Source of the DNA: Verrucomicrobiota bacterium
GTDB taxonomy: Bacteria; Verrucomicrobiota; Verrucomicrobiia; Chthoniobacterales; UBA10450
Direction of reading: 5' to 3'
DNA: 64,000 nt
Assembly: GCA_003219695.1 (NCBI GenBank)
Contig: QHQA01000007.1
Location: 1 to 64,000, forward strand
In this document: positions 43,733-52,056 of the stretch, one piece after another
Layout of the letters: the number at the start of each line of letters is the position of its first letter
How positions within the stretch are numbered: position 1 is the first letter of the stretch
The notes under the pieces: model-generated
Told to the model about the DNA's origin: nothing
Seen by the model: only the letters and a program-made list of their open reading frames with translations
Databases searched by the model: none
Translations under genes and position numbers: made by a program

Positions 43733-44668
43733 ATGAATAAATCCGACAAGATTTTCGTTGCCGGTCATAGGGGGATGGTCGGCAGCGCGTTGCTTCGGCG
43801 GCTCAAATCAGAAGAGTTCAAGAATTTGCTGACGCGCGACCGAGCGCAGCTTGATCTTTCAGATGAAAATGCGGTGGCGAATTTTTTTGCGCAAGAGACA
43901 CCACCCATCGTGGTCGTCGCGGCGGCGAAGGTCGGCGGAATCAAAGCCAACAACGATTATCCCGTCGAATTTCTCCTCGAGAATCTGCGGATTCAAAACA
44001 ACGTCATCCGCGCGGCGTACGAGAATTGCGCGCGCAAACTGCTTTTTCTCGGAAGCTCCTGCATTTACCCGAAGTTTGCGCCGCAACCCATCTCTGAAAG
44101 CGCGTTGCTCAGCGGGCCGCTGGAGCCAACGAACGAAGCGTACGCAATTGCCAAGATCGCCGGCATCAAGCTTTGCCAGGCGTACGCTCGCGAACACGGT
44201 GCGAATTTCATCTCGGCGATGCCGACGAATCTTTACGGCCCGAACGACAATTTCGATCTTGAAACCTCGCACGTGCTGGCTGCGCTCCTGCGCAAAGCAC
44301 ACGAAGCAAAAACACGGAGGGACCCAAAGTTAGTCGTGTGGGGAACTAGCAAGCCGCGCCGTGAATTTTTGCACGTGGACGATCTCGCTGCGGCCTGCGT
44401 TTTACTGCTGGAGAAATACGATTCCCCCGAAATCATCAACGTCGGTTGCGGCGAGGACATTTCGATCCACGAACTGGCCGAGCTAATCTGTGAGGTTGTG
44501 GGTTTCGACGGCGAACTTGCCTGGGACACCACTAAACCCGATGGCACACCGCGAAAGCTTTTGGACGTGACCAAGCTTCGCGTTCTTGGTTGGAAGCCGA
44601 TGATTCCGCTACGCGAGGGCATCGCACAAACATACCAATGGTTTCTTGCGAATTATGCGGAAGGGTAG
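43733..44668 (+). CDS. fcl: GDP-L-fucose synthase
   Basis: 311 residues from ATG 43733; a GTG at 43724 is less likely. FVAGHRGMVGSALLRRL is the Rossmann NADPH loop, FLGSSCIYP holds the catalytic Ser and Cys, EAYAIAKIAGIKLCQAY gives the YxxxK pair, and TNLYGPNDNFDLETSHVLAALLRK is the fucose synthase signature. It makes GDP-L-fucose from GDP-4-keto-6-deoxymannose. No gmd (GDP-mannose dehydratase) is visible nearby. It starts 5 bp after the toxin gene and probably feeds cell-surface polysaccharide synthesis. Confidence 0.93.
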   Translation: MNKSDKIFVAGHRGMVGSALLRRLKSEEFKNLLTRDRAQLDLSDENAVANFFAQETPPIVVVAAAKVGGIKANNDYPVEFLLENLRIQNNVIRAAYENCARKLLFLGSSCIYPKFAPQPISESALLSGPLEPTNEAYAIAKIAGIKLCQAYAREHGANFISAMPTNLYGPNDNFDLETSHVLAALLRKAHEAKTRRDPKLVVWGTSKPRREFLHVDDLAAACVLLLEKYDSPEIINVGCGEDISIHELAELICEVVGFDGELAWDTTKPDGTPRKLLDVTKLRVLGWKPMIPLREGIAQTYQWFLANYAEG

Positions 44669-44716
44669 GGACGCCGCGCCGCGGCGTGCGGTCGGCGCAG
44701 CACGCCGACCGTACCG
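44666..44716. repeat. Double palindromic unit, intergenic
   Basis: ACGCCGCGCCGCGGCGT then CGGTCGGCG-CAGCA-CGCCGACCG, opened by GTAGGG and closed by TACCG. It begins in the fcl stop codon and could also work as a terminator. Confidence 0.65.
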
Positions 44717-44772
44717 TTGGCAACCATGTCATTTGACCCCGAAAACTTTCGCGCGTTGACTGGTCTTAAGGG

Positions 44773-45693
44773 ATGAAAAATTTGCGCGTAGGTGTTGCCG
44801 GGGTTGGCCATATCGGAAGCAATCATGCGCGCCTGTATGCGGAGACGCCGTCGGTTGAGTTCACTGCAGTCTATGACGCGGATCCCATTATAAACCGGAC
44901 AATTGCGACCAAGTTCCGCGCGACCCCTGCCAGGTCTCTCGATGAATTCATTGGGATGGTTGACGCCGCTTCCGTAGCCACGCCCACTAACACGCACTAC
45001 GAGGTTGCAAGGTCTCTTCTTGCAAAGGGTAAACATGTGCTGGTAGAAAAGCCGATCACTGACAACACTGCGCACGCTGCTGCACTGGCGGATTTGGCCG
45101 CGCGCAACGGTCTGATTTTGCAGGTCGGCCACGTAGAACGTTTCAACCCAGTCTTGGGCGCTCTCGAAAAACATCTGACGCATCCGCGGTTCATCGAAGC
45201 GCATCGACTCAGACCCTATTCCGAACGCGGTACCGACATCGGTGTCGTTCTCGATTTGATGATCCATGATCTGGAAGTCATTTTGCATTTCGTGCGTTCG
45301 CCTCTGTGGAGTATTGACGCAGTGGGCGTGCCCGTGCTTAGCCGGAGTGAAGACATCGCCAATGTGCGATTGCATTTCGAAGACGGATGCGTGGCAAACG
45401 TGACCGCAAGCCGCATCAGTCCCGAGCGCATGCGCAAGATTCGGATTTTTCAGGAGGACGCCTACATCTCGCTTGATTATCAAAATCAAACCGGCGAAAT
45501 CTATCGGCGTGTCGGAAAGCACATTTGGCGTGACCGAGTCAGCGTTGAACACGAAGAACCGCTGAAACTTCAACTCACTTCGTTTATCGAATGCGCAAGC
45601 ACGGGACGCCAGCCGCGCGTTTCGGGTTCGCAAGCCACAGTGGCTCTGGAGTCGGCGGTCAAAATCACCAAGCAAATCGCTGGGAGTGCTTAG
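44773..45693 (+). CDS. Gfo/Idh/MocA family oxidoreductase
   Basis: 306 residues. GVAGVGHIGSNHARLYAE is the NAD(P) loop, HVLVEKPIT carries the catalytic-site Lys, and GHVERFNPVLGAL with the later HDLEVILHFV (His and Asp) matches sugar dehydrogenases of this family. Genes of this subgroup often stand directly before lpxB in the lipid A region, as here, and may act on UDP-sugars; that is inference from context. Confidence 0.9.
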   Translation: MKNLRVGVAGVGHIGSNHARLYAETPSVEFTAVYDADPIINRTIATKFRATPARSLDEFIGMVDAASVATPTNTHYEVARSLLAKGKHVLVEKPITDNTAHAAALADLAARNGLILQVGHVERFNPVLGALEKHLTHPRFIEAHRLRPYSERGTDIGVVLDLMIHDLEVILHFVRSPLWSIDAVGVPVLSRSEDIANVRLHFEDGCVANVTASRISPERMRKIRIFQEDAYISLDYQNQTGEIYRRVGKHIWRDRVSVEHEEPLKLQLTSFIECASTGRQPRVSGSQATVALESAVKITKQIAGSA

Positions 45694-45716
45694 GACAATC
45701 TCACCTGGCAAGTCTT

Positions 45717-45783
45717 ACTGTAGAGGCAGGCGTGTCGCCTGCGTGGCGCTCGACTTCGCAGCCGGCACGCCCGCCACGGCAGA
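45717..45783. repeat. Degenerate palindromic unit before lpxB
   Basis: ACTGTAGAGGCAGGCGTGTC GCCTGCG-type hairpin followed by CCGGCACGCCCGCCACGGCA. It has partial CTGTAG opening and no clean closing arm, and ends four bases before the lpxB ATG, overlapping its ribosome-binding region. Confidence 0.5.
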
Positions 45784-45786
45784 AGA

Positions 45787-46914
45787 ATGATCATCTATTT
45801 CGTAGCCGGGGAGGTAAGCGCCGACAATCACGGGGCGGCATTGATGCGCGCGCTGCGCGAGTTGGATCCCGGGCTGAAGTTCACGGGGCGCGGCGGTCCG
45901 CAAATGCAGCAGGTCGCCGGCAAACAACTCAAAAATTGGATTGGCGATGCCGCAGTTCTCGGTTTGTGGGAAGTGATCAGAAAGTACGGTTATTTTCGGG
46001 AACAATTTCGCGAAACGCTCAAAGAAATTCTCGAGCGCAAGCCCGACGCGGTCGTCCTGATCGATTACCCGGGATTCAATTTGCGCCTTGCCCGGGCACT
46101 CCAAATGCAATCACAGCGGCAAAAGATAATCTACTACATCAGCCCGCAGGTGTGGGCATGGAACCGTGGTCGGATCAAAAGCATGGCGCACTCGATTGAT
46201 CTGGTGCTCTGCATTTTTCCGTTTGAAACCGATCTCTACTACCAATCGGGCCTGCGCGCGGTGTTTGTCGGGCATCCGATGATCGAAAGATTACAGGCCC
46301 AAAAGATCGATGTTGAGCGTGATCCCAATTTGATGGGACTTTTCCCAGGCAGTCGTTCGCGCGAAGTACGAAAAATTTTTCCGGTAATGATCGAGACAGC
46401 GCACCTACTTTTAAAAGCCAGGCCCACGTCGCAGTTTCAAGTCGCGGCCGCATCCGAGACGCTGGCGCAGGAACTGACCAAAATGCTGACCCGGCAGGAT
46501 CGACAGGTCATTCAAATTGCAATGGGCCAGACAGCAAACATCATGCAGCGGGCTTGGGCGGGAATTATTGCATCGGGAAGCGCCACGCTGGAAGCTGCTT
46601 ATTTCCGCCTGCCGTTTGTGCTCGTTTACAAGGTGGCTTGGCCGACGTACCTCGCAGGACGACTCGTCGTGAACGTGGAATATCTTGGCATGCCTAATCT
46701 GCTTGGCGACAAAGAAGTGGTTCCGGAATTTATTCAGCACAAGGCCAAACCAAATGTGATCGTCAAGGCTGTGCGGCTATTACTCGAAGATGCAAACGCA
46801 CGCGTACGGATGCTCTCCGCATTCAACGCTATCATTAATGAATTGGGCAGCGGCGGAGCCAGTGAAAAAGCAGCGCAAGCAATTATTCAAGAACTCAAGG
46901 AGCGGCGGTCTTGA
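45787..46914 (+). CDS. lpxB: Lipid-A-disaccharide synthase
   Basis: 375 residues. MIIYFVAGEVSADNHGAALMRAL, FTGRGGPQMQQVAG, DAVVLIDYPGFNLRLARAL, YYISPQVWAWNRGRIKSM and GHPMIERL, LFPGSRSREVRKIFPVMI and ASGSATLEAAYFRLPFVLVYK are the standard LpxB (GT19) blocks. It condenses UDP-2,3-diacylglucosamine with lipid X in lipid A synthesis. This supports a diderm organism with lipopolysaccharide. A weak AGAAGA ribosome site lies before the ATG. Confidence 0.96.
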   Translation: MIIYFVAGEVSADNHGAALMRALRELDPGLKFTGRGGPQMQQVAGKQLKNWIGDAAVLGLWEVIRKYGYFREQFRETLKEILERKPDAVVLIDYPGFNLRLARALQMQSQRQKIIYYISPQVWAWNRGRIKSMAHSIDLVLCIFPFETDLYYQSGLRAVFVGHPMIERLQAQKIDVERDPNLMGLFPGSRSREVRKIFPVMIETAHLLLKARPTSQFQVAAASETLAQELTKMLTRQDRQVIQIAMGQTANIMQRAWAGIIASGSATLEAAYFRLPFVLVYKVAWPTYLAGRLVVNVEYLGMPNLLGDKEVVPEFIQHKAKPNVIVKAVRLLLEDANARVRMLSAFNAIINELGSGGASEKAAQAIIQELKERRS

Positions 46915-46955
46915 GATTGCTTTAATGAACACCACAGGATTCAACTGAGCACACG

Positions 46956-47603
46956 ATGAAAATTTGGGATATTTCACGAACACTTTCGAATGACTTCGCG
47001 GAATGGCCCGGTGACGAGCCGTTTCATTATCGCCTAACGAGAGAGATCGCCAAAGGCGCGAGCCTAAATCTGGGCGCCGTCACGATGAGCGTGCACAACG
47101 GCACCCACGCTGATGCGCGATTTCATTTCGACTCGAAGGGCGAATCGATCGAGAACGCGCCGCTCGACATTTATTTCGGCTGCGCAACCGTGGTCGATCT
47201 CGCACTGGCTTTTTCGCGCTCCAAGCAAAAGCATCTGATCACGCTAGAAGATCTCCAGCCGCACGCCGAGCAAATCGCTGCGACCTCGCGCCTGCTCGTC
47301 AAGACCGGTCGCTGGAGCGACTCGACAATTTTTCCAAATCAGATTCCTGTGATCGCGGCCGATGTCCCCGCGTGGTTGCAAAAAAATGGCGTGAAGCTGC
47401 TCGGCGTTGACCTGCCATCGGCGGATGAAATCGATTCCAAATCGTTGCAGAACCATCACGCGCTCGCTCGCGCCGGCGTTGCCATCGTTGAATCGCTGGA
47501 TCTCAGCGATGTTCCGCCTGGGATTTATAATTTCGCTGCGCTTCCTCTGAAAATCGCCGGCGCCGATGGCGCGCCCATGCGCGCGATACTCTGGCGCGAT
47601 TGA
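46956..47603 (+). CDS. kynB: Cyclase/arylformamidase family metal hydrolase
   Basis: 215 residues. HNGTHADARFHF is the H-x-G-T-H-x-D zinc motif of bacterial kynurenine formamidase; DISRTLSNDFAEWPGDEPF opens the fold, and GVDLPSADEIDSKSLQNHHAL is typical of the KynB subgroup. It would hydrolyse N-formylkynurenine in tryptophan breakdown. No other kyn gene is in the window, so the symbol is by motif only; a different cyclic amide is possible. Confidence 0.85.
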   Translation: MKIWDISRTLSNDFAEWPGDEPFHYRLTREIAKGASLNLGAVTMSVHNGTHADARFHFDSKGESIENAPLDIYFGCATVVDLALAFSRSKQKHLITLEDLQPHAEQIAATSRLLVKTGRWSDSTIFPNQIPVIAADVPAWLQKNGVKLLGVDLPSADEIDSKSLQNHHALARAGVAIVESLDLSDVPPGIYNFAALPLKIAGADGAPMRAILWRD

Positions 47604-47615
47604 GACCATATGAGT

Positions 47616-47730
47616 GTCATTCCGAGCGGAGCGCAGCGTAGTCGAGGAATCTCTGGACCCTGACAATTGGAGATGTCTCCAGCCCTTCGCATAAAGCTAC
47701 GGCTTGGCAGGCGACTTCGCTCGACATGAC
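47616..47730. repeat. GTCAT...ATGAC inverted element overlapping a start codon
   Basis: GTCATTCCGAGCGGAGCGCA and CGACTTCGCTCGACATGAC at the ends, 115 bp. The final ATG (47726) is the start of the GT39 gene. Confidence 0.75.
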
Positions 47731-49291
47731 AAAAAATGACGTGCTGCAAGACCGGCGCACCTTGTGGATCGTCGTGGCGACGACGTTCCTGCTTTTCGCA
47801 ATCGCGAATTTGCCGTGGCATCTGGATGATTACGATCAGGCCAAGCAAGCGTTCACCTCCTTCGAAATGGTCAAGGAGGGTCACTGGCTTTACCAGCACA
47901 CGCCACATGAGCGTATAGCAACCAAACCGCCGCTCATTGGATGGGTGTCGGCTGCGCTTTTTGCATTGACGCGATCATGGGATGTGGCGTGGCGGTTACC
48001 ATCGTTTCTCGCTGCCGTTGTCCTCGCGCTGTTGTTGTGTCGCGCTGCGAGCTCTGCTTGTGGATCATTCGTCGGCTTAATTGCCATGAGCGCATTTGGA
48101 TTAAATCTGCTGAGCCCGCGCTTGGCCGCGCTCGTGCGTACAGATATGCCGCTCGCATTCGTGATTTTTCTGATCGGGTTGCTGATTTGGAAGAAAACCC
48201 GGGAACGGACGGAGTGGCAATCGCGTGATCGAATTTGCCTCTTTGCGTTGCTCACAGTAGCGATGCTAATCAAGGGGCCGATAGTCTATGCGTTCTTGCT
48301 GCCTGGAATTGCGTTGTTTCAATGGCGGCGTGGTAGGGCGCGACCGCCGGGCGCGCCGCTCGGAAACGGTTATGCCGCCTGGTCTGGCTGGTGGCCGTGG
48401 ATCGCGTCTCTCGCAATTTTTCTCGTATGGGTAATCGGTGGGACCGTGTTTCAACCCGGGTTTTTTGATGAAGTTGTGATGCGCGAATTTGTTGGGCGAT
48501 TTGGCGAAACAATTCATCGGCCGCAGCCGCTGTATTTTTATTTGCCGCATCTGTTGCACAAATTTGCCCCTTGGAGCGTGCTGATAATAGCTCTAGGCGT
48601 TTTTGATCTTGCGTCGCGTCGATGGAGGATCGGCGCTGCATTTCGCGAAATGCCGCCGGAAACTTTCTGGCTGATTTGCTGGAGCATCGGCGGGCTGATC
48701 GTGATGTCACTGATTCCATCCAAACGGGTTGACCGGATTTTCCCGATTATTCCGCCGCTCTGTTTGCTGCTCGCGGCTCAAGTCGCGAACCGCAGTTCCT
48801 GTAGCCACGGCTCTGTGAGCCGTGCCGCGGCTAGCGGAAATGGTGATCTGACCGGCCACACGCCGGTGGCTACAACGAAGCAAAAGACGCGTGCCAGCAT
48901 TGATAAATGGAGCGCTGTTGCGCTCATCATCGCAATCCTTTTCACCGGTGGCTACACAGTTTTCAAAGTCCTCTCCGGCTTTCGCGATCATCGCGACGCT
49001 CTCGTCGTCTTTGGACGAGAGGTTCGCCGCGAAGCCGAGGCGCATCGCTGGCGTTACGAAGTCGTTTCCACGAAAGATGAAGGGCTGCTTCTTTACCTGC
49101 GCAAAACGCACTTCATCGAGCCGAACCGCGCTGTCGCCGAATGGAACGACGGAAATCTCGACGCGCTGGTTGCGTCAACGGGCAAAGCGCCAGGCCTGCT
49201 GCGCCAGCTTCGAGGTGCTGCGCTCTCTAACTTGAAATCCGCTGCAAGAAAAGGAGAAGCGGAAAATGGCTACGTTTTGATCGCGCGATGA
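47726..49291 (+). CDS. ArnT-like GT39 membrane glycosyltransferase
   Basis: 521 residues with about 10-12 membrane segments. LPWHLDDYDQAKQAFTSFEMVKEGHWLYQHTPHERIATKPPLIGWVSA is the first periplasmic loop, with the acidic catalytic motif (DDYDQA) and KPPL of the ArnT/PMT family. It transfers a sugar from a polyprenyl phosphate to lipid A or glycans on the outer face. A second lpxB-region envelope gene is close by. Two repeat-derived inserts lie in its loops: RARPPGAPLG (near 48332-48360) and SCSHGSVSRAAASGNGD (48800-48874). The ATG at 47726 is inside the preceding repeat element; no clear alternative start is seen. Confidence 0.85.
   Translation: MTKNDVLQDRRTLWIVVATTFLLFAIANLPWHLDDYDQAKQAFTSFEMVKEGHWLYQHTPHERIATKPPLIGWVSAALFALTRSWDVAWRLPSFLAAVVLALLLCRAASSACGSFVGLIAMSAFGLNLLSPRLAALVRTDMPLAFVIFLIGLLIWKKTRERTEWQSRDRICLFALLTVAMLIKGPIVYAFLLPGIALFQWRRGRARPPGAPLGNGYAAWSGWWPWIASLAIFLVWVIGGTVFQPGFFDEVVMREFVGRFGETIHRPQPLYFYLPHLLHKFAPWSVLIIALGVFDLASRRWRIGAAFREMPPETFWLICWSIGGLIVMSLIPSKRVDRIFPIIPPLCLLLAAQVANRSSCSHGSVSRAAASGNGDLTGHTPVATTKQKTRASIDKWSAVALIIAILFTGGYTVFKVLSGFRDHRDALVVFGREVRREAEAHRWRYEVVSTKDEGLLLYLRKTHFIEPNRAVAEWNDGNLDALVASTGKAPGLLRQLRGAALSNLKSAARKGEAENGYVLIAR
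48800..48874. repeat. TGTAGCC...GGCTACA palindromic element inside the GT39 gene
   Basis: Ends TGTAGCCACGG and CCGGTGGCTACA are inverted, with an internal perfect hairpin CACGGCTC-TGT-GAGCCGTG. It is 75 bp (25 codons), in frame, placed in a periplasmic loop. Confidence 0.8.
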
Positions 49292-49353
49292 GAGCCAGCT
49301 CGACTTTGCCAAACATACCCGATTTTAGTCTCGTCGAAGTTCGCATGTTAGTC

Positions 49354-49477
49354 GTCTAACGAGAAAAAGCTCAGCTGCGCCTAGCGAGAGCGAGCTTTGC
49401 TAACCGTGGAAGTGTTGTAATCATGAAAAAGGAAGGAATCGCGCCGGCTAGGCGTCGGCTGCAGCGCTTGGTTAGAC
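49354..49477 (-). other. Putative integron attC recombination site
   Basis: Read on the minus strand the site begins GTCTAAC (fits RYYYAAC) one base past the stop of the cassette gene and ends GTTAGAC (fits GTTRRRY), an exactly complementary pair 124 bp apart. Next to them are CAAGCGCTGCAGCCGACGCC and, inverted, GGCGCAGCTGAGCTTTTTC, which pair imperfectly as attC arms do. The sequence GCGCTGCAGCCGACG is like arms seen in soil gene cassettes. No integrase gene is in the window. Confidence 0.7.
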
Positions 49478-49478
49478 C

Positions 49479-49999
49479 TCAGTGGCTGAACTCCAGCACG
49501 GCACGTTCTTCTTGGAACTCTCCTGACGCCACAATCCTTTTGACGAGCTTGGCATTCCGTATGACAAAGGTCGCGGTGTAGCCGGCCGCTGCATCTGAGG
49601 CCGATAGAAAAAGGTGCAGGTCGCCATCGTGCTGCTCCAAACGCAATTGCGGGGGATAAAGCATGTCGCCAAGGTCTTCGTATGCTTGTAGCGGAAATGC
49701 GACGGAAGCCCTCCAATCTTAAACGAAATCCGTTTGACGAGCAGCGGCGGTTTGGGCCCGTCGGCACCCCACCATCTCTTAACGGAAGCGCGCTGGTTCG
49801 CCAACTCTTGCGCCGGCACTTCCTCCACAATGAATTCGAAAGCGTCGGCAGCCTTTGCATCGTAAGTCTCGCGAGCCGCAACGTTCCCGTACAGCCGTGC
49901 GACACCCCAGCCATCGATAATTCGGATCGGTTCCTTTTCTGCGGCCAACGCGGGGATCGTCGTGAAGACGCAACCTAGAATGACGAACATGCGGCGCAT
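49479..49999 (-). pseudogene. Cassette-borne secreted protein gene with a frameshift
   Basis: The ATG at 49999 gives a signal peptide (MRRMFVILGCVFTTIPALA), then IDGWGVARLYGNVAARETYDAKAADAF and so on. Near position 49715 the sensible reading jumps frame: the first frame gives FKIGGLPSHFRYKHTK while the next frame gives VAFPLQAYEDLGDMLYPPQL, running smoothly to the stop at 49479 (VLEFSH). One base gained or lost, real or from sequencing, explains this. The gene fits a cassette: GTTAGAC, three bases, ATG, gene, stop, attC. I do not recognise the protein. Confidence 0.65.
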
Positions 50000-50002
50000 T
50001 AG

Positions 50003-50009
50003 GTCTAAC
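50003..50009 (-). other. Upstream cassette boundary (GTTAGAC core)
   Basis: GTCTAAC on the plus strand, i.e. GTTAGAC on the minus strand, three bases before the cassette gene's ATG. It is the expected recombined core at the other end of the cassette. A full second attC beyond it (50010-50102) is not clear. Confidence 0.6.
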
Positions 50010-50102
50010 TATGATTCGACGAAAGATTGTTTCGCCTATTTCGGCTTTTACTTAGGAGAAAGTCTCGATAAGGCGAACCATCCGTTCTCCATTATCACCT
50101 GG

Positions 50103-50555
50103 TTACTCCTTCTTCTTCCGCTCCCAGACTTGAAGGATGTAGCCGCTTCCGGGGTTGGAGACGAATTCGCTCGGGCGTGGCTTACCGGTCGGGGCGAAGC
50201 AGACCTTGTAATTGTCGCCGTTCAGTTCGTAGATGCCGAGCATGACTTCTCCCTTGGTCGAGATGGCATCCATGTGCTTCGGTTGTTTCGTGGCGTCGAT
50301 CTTGACCGTTCCAGATCTGCTGGTGGCGTACTCGGCTGACTCGGGGAAGCGGAAGGTGTCATGCTTAAAGACGATGGTAGTTTTCTTCACCTTGTCGTCG
50401 GGCAACGCCTTACCGTCTTGCGTCGCCGAAACCAGCTTCCAAGTCCCCTGTAGCCCCTCCAGATCCTTTGCGGATGCCGGGTCCTGAGGCTTGACCGCCC
50501 CGAGCAACAGGCCGAGGGCCGCGATCATCAGTAATCGCGATATACGCGCAATCAT
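50103..50555 (-). CDS. TIGR03067-type lipocalin-like exported protein
   Basis: 150 residues from ATG 50555 (MIARISRLLMIAALGLLLGAV), a signal peptide. DLEGLQGTWKLVSATQDGKALPDDKVK followed by IDATKQPKHMDAI, GEVMLGIYELNGDNYKVCFAPTGKPRPSEF matches the TIGR03067 family, abundant in Planctomycetes and some Verrucomicrobia. The function is unknown. The frame runs back to 50675, but those residues are unlike a signal. It sits next to the cassette on the same strand and may be a second cassette gene that has lost its attC. Confidence 0.85.
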   Translation of the reverse strand: MIARISRLLMIAALGLLLGAVKPQDPASAKDLEGLQGTWKLVSATQDGKALPDDKVKKTTIVFKHDTFRFPESAEYATSRSGTVKIDATKQPKHMDAISTKGEVMLGIYELNGDNYKVCFAPTGKPRPSEFVSNPGSGYILQVWERKKKE

Positions 50556-50724
50556 GCGTACGGTGTATCTGTCGTCGCGACTAAGAGCAAGCCAAAAAGA
50601 AACTGCTCGATCGGGTCGTTCGTGACATCCGCGGAAGCCGTGGTGGTCGGACTTGGAATGTTTTTGGGACAGCACAGAAATGGTGGCTCGACTTTGGGAC
50701 GGATGAAATTACCCTCGGTAAAGC

Positions 50725-50743
50725 GGGAAGCTGACAGCTTCCC
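50725..50743. repeat. Perfect hairpin GGGAAGCTG-A-CAGCTTCCC, intergenic
   Basis: A 9-bp perfect stem with a one-base centre, near CGGTAAAGC and GTACAG, in the 216-bp divergent gap before the HIT gene. It is related to the CTGTAG...CTACAG units by its GTACAG end. Confidence 0.5.
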
Positions 50744-50771
50744 GTACAGAAGAAACGAATTCTGAACATCC

Positions 50772-51290
50772 ATGGAAGAATTTCCGAAGAAAGACTTGGA
50801 GGCGCTCTGGGCGCCGTGGCGCGTGCAGTATTTCGAGAAGGAACCGCGTGACCGCGATTTTCTCGAGGCGGCGGCCCGGGCGAGCGATGACGCCGAGCAC
50901 TTGGTGATCACCCGGCGAAAAAACGCGTTTCTGATGATGAATCGATATCCCTACGCGGTTGGGCACTTAATGGTGGTGCCGTATCGCAAGGTTGCTGAAC
51001 TTTCCGCTCTAGGCGACAACGAGATCTTTGAGCTTTGGAATTTGGTGGTGCACGCGCAGGCGCTTTTGCGCGCTGCGACAAAGGCGCAGGGATTCAACAT
51101 CGGCATCAACCTCAGCGAATGCGCGGGCGCGGGTGTGCCCGATCATTTGCATATCCACATCGTCCCGCGCTGGAGTGGCGACACGAACTTCATGCCGATG
51201 CTCGCAGGCACGCGCGTGCTCTCGGAGGGATTGCGCGCGCTTTATGACAAGTTGATGGAAGCGCAGGCGAAAATGGCTTCGCCACGTTAA
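50772..51290 (+). CDS. HIT family protein (Ap4A phosphorylase/HINT-like)
   Basis: 172 residues. WAPWRVQYFEKEPRDRDFLEA and FLMMNRYPYAVGHLMVVPYRKV are typical of the bacterial HIT subgroup related to Ap4A phosphorylase. The histidine triad HLHIHIVPRW (His-x-His-x-His) supplies the nucleophile. It hydrolyses or phosphorolyses nucleotide phosphoramidates or dinucleoside polyphosphates; the exact substrate is unknown. It starts at ATG 50772. Confidence 0.92.
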   Translation: MEEFPKKDLEALWAPWRVQYFEKEPRDRDFLEAAARASDDAEHLVITRRKNAFLMMNRYPYAVGHLMVVPYRKVAELSALGDNEIFELWNLVVHAQALLRAATKAQGFNIGINLSECAGAGVPDHLHIHIVPRWSGDTNFMPMLAGTRVLSEGLRALYDKLMEAQAKMASPR

Positions 51291-51292
51291 AT

Positions 51293-51356
51293 AGTTAAAA
51301 GAGTTACAAGGGTTACAAGAGAACCAATGTAACGGTGTAACGTTGTAACGAAGTAA
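51293..51356. repeat. Gene-less inverted short-word array (GTTACAA type)
   Basis: AGTTACAAGGGTTACAAGAG on the left and TGTAACGGTGTAACGTTGTA on the right are inverted repeats of one word around ACCAA. It lies between the HIT gene and a membrane protein gene. Confidence 0.7.
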
Positions 51357-51372
51357 CGAATCGCTCTCTTTG

Positions 51373-52047
51373 ATGAACACCTGGGTCGAGGCGCCGCCAA
51401 AAAGGAAAGGCTTGGGTTGTTTCGCGCGAGGCTGCCTTATCCTGGTCGTGTTTGCAATCGTGCTGGCGATTGCTTGTTTCGCGGGTGTGTATTGGGGACT
51501 GCATCGCTACTCGGCGCTTTTCTATGGTAGCTATTGGGTAGCCAAAACGCATTCGATCGCGGAAGCGCCAGTGCCGTTGCCTGAATCCAGCGCTTCGGAC
51601 CAACAAATTCAGGCTGCGCTGGAACGGTGGCATGATTTCGAACAGAAGACGCGCGCTGCTCAACCTGCGGAGATCGAGCTGACCACGGATGACGTCAACA
51701 GTTTGATTGCCACAAACCCCGAAAGCATTCGGGGCAAAGTCTTCGTGTCGATCGAGGGCAACCAACTCCGTCTTCAGACGAGTGTTCCTCTTGGAGAACT
51801 TCTCGGCCGGCCGGGTTATTATTTTAACGGCGATATCACGCTCGAATTCAAAGGCGCGCAATCGCTGGATAATCCGCGGCTGGACAAGATCGTTGTGAAC
51901 GGAGAACAAGTGCCGCGCGATCTGTTGAATTGGAAATACCGTTCGCGGCGATTGCGCGATTATCTCGCCGATTTTCAAGCCACTCACAACATCGGCACGA
52001 TCGAAGTGCGCGACGGCAAAGTGATTCTCCGGTCGCGCACCGAGTAA
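51373..52047 (+). CDS. Single-pass membrane protein, unrecognised
   Basis: 224 residues from ATG 51373. KRKGLGCFARGCLILVVFAIVLAIACFAGVYWGL is one membrane segment (about 15-40). The outer part has AEIELTTDDVNSLIA, RLQTSVPLGELLGRPGYYFNGDITLEFKG and RRLRDYLADFQATHNIGTIEV, a beta-rich layout that resembles small periplasmic domains of unknown function in Verrucomicrobia. The stretch NPESIRG is encoded by a CCCCGAA-AGCA-TTCGGGG palindrome (51717-51734). No function can be named. Confidence 0.7.
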   Translation: MNTWVEAPPKRKGLGCFARGCLILVVFAIVLAIACFAGVYWGLHRYSALFYGSYWVAKTHSIAEAPVPLPESSASDQQIQAALERWHDFEQKTRAAQPAEIELTTDDVNSLIATNPESIRGKVFVSIEGNQLRLQTSVPLGELLGRPGYYFNGDITLEFKGAQSLDNPRLDKIVVNGEQVPRDLLNWKYRSRRLRDYLADFQATHNIGTIEVRDGKVILRSRTE

Positions 52048-52056
52048 GCTGCGCAG

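Noticed and set aside
44653..45711. 352-codon minus-strand frame opposite the Gfo/Idh gene
   Set aside because: It is the antisense of a gene with clear NAD(P)-binding and catalytic motifs and itself shows no domain.
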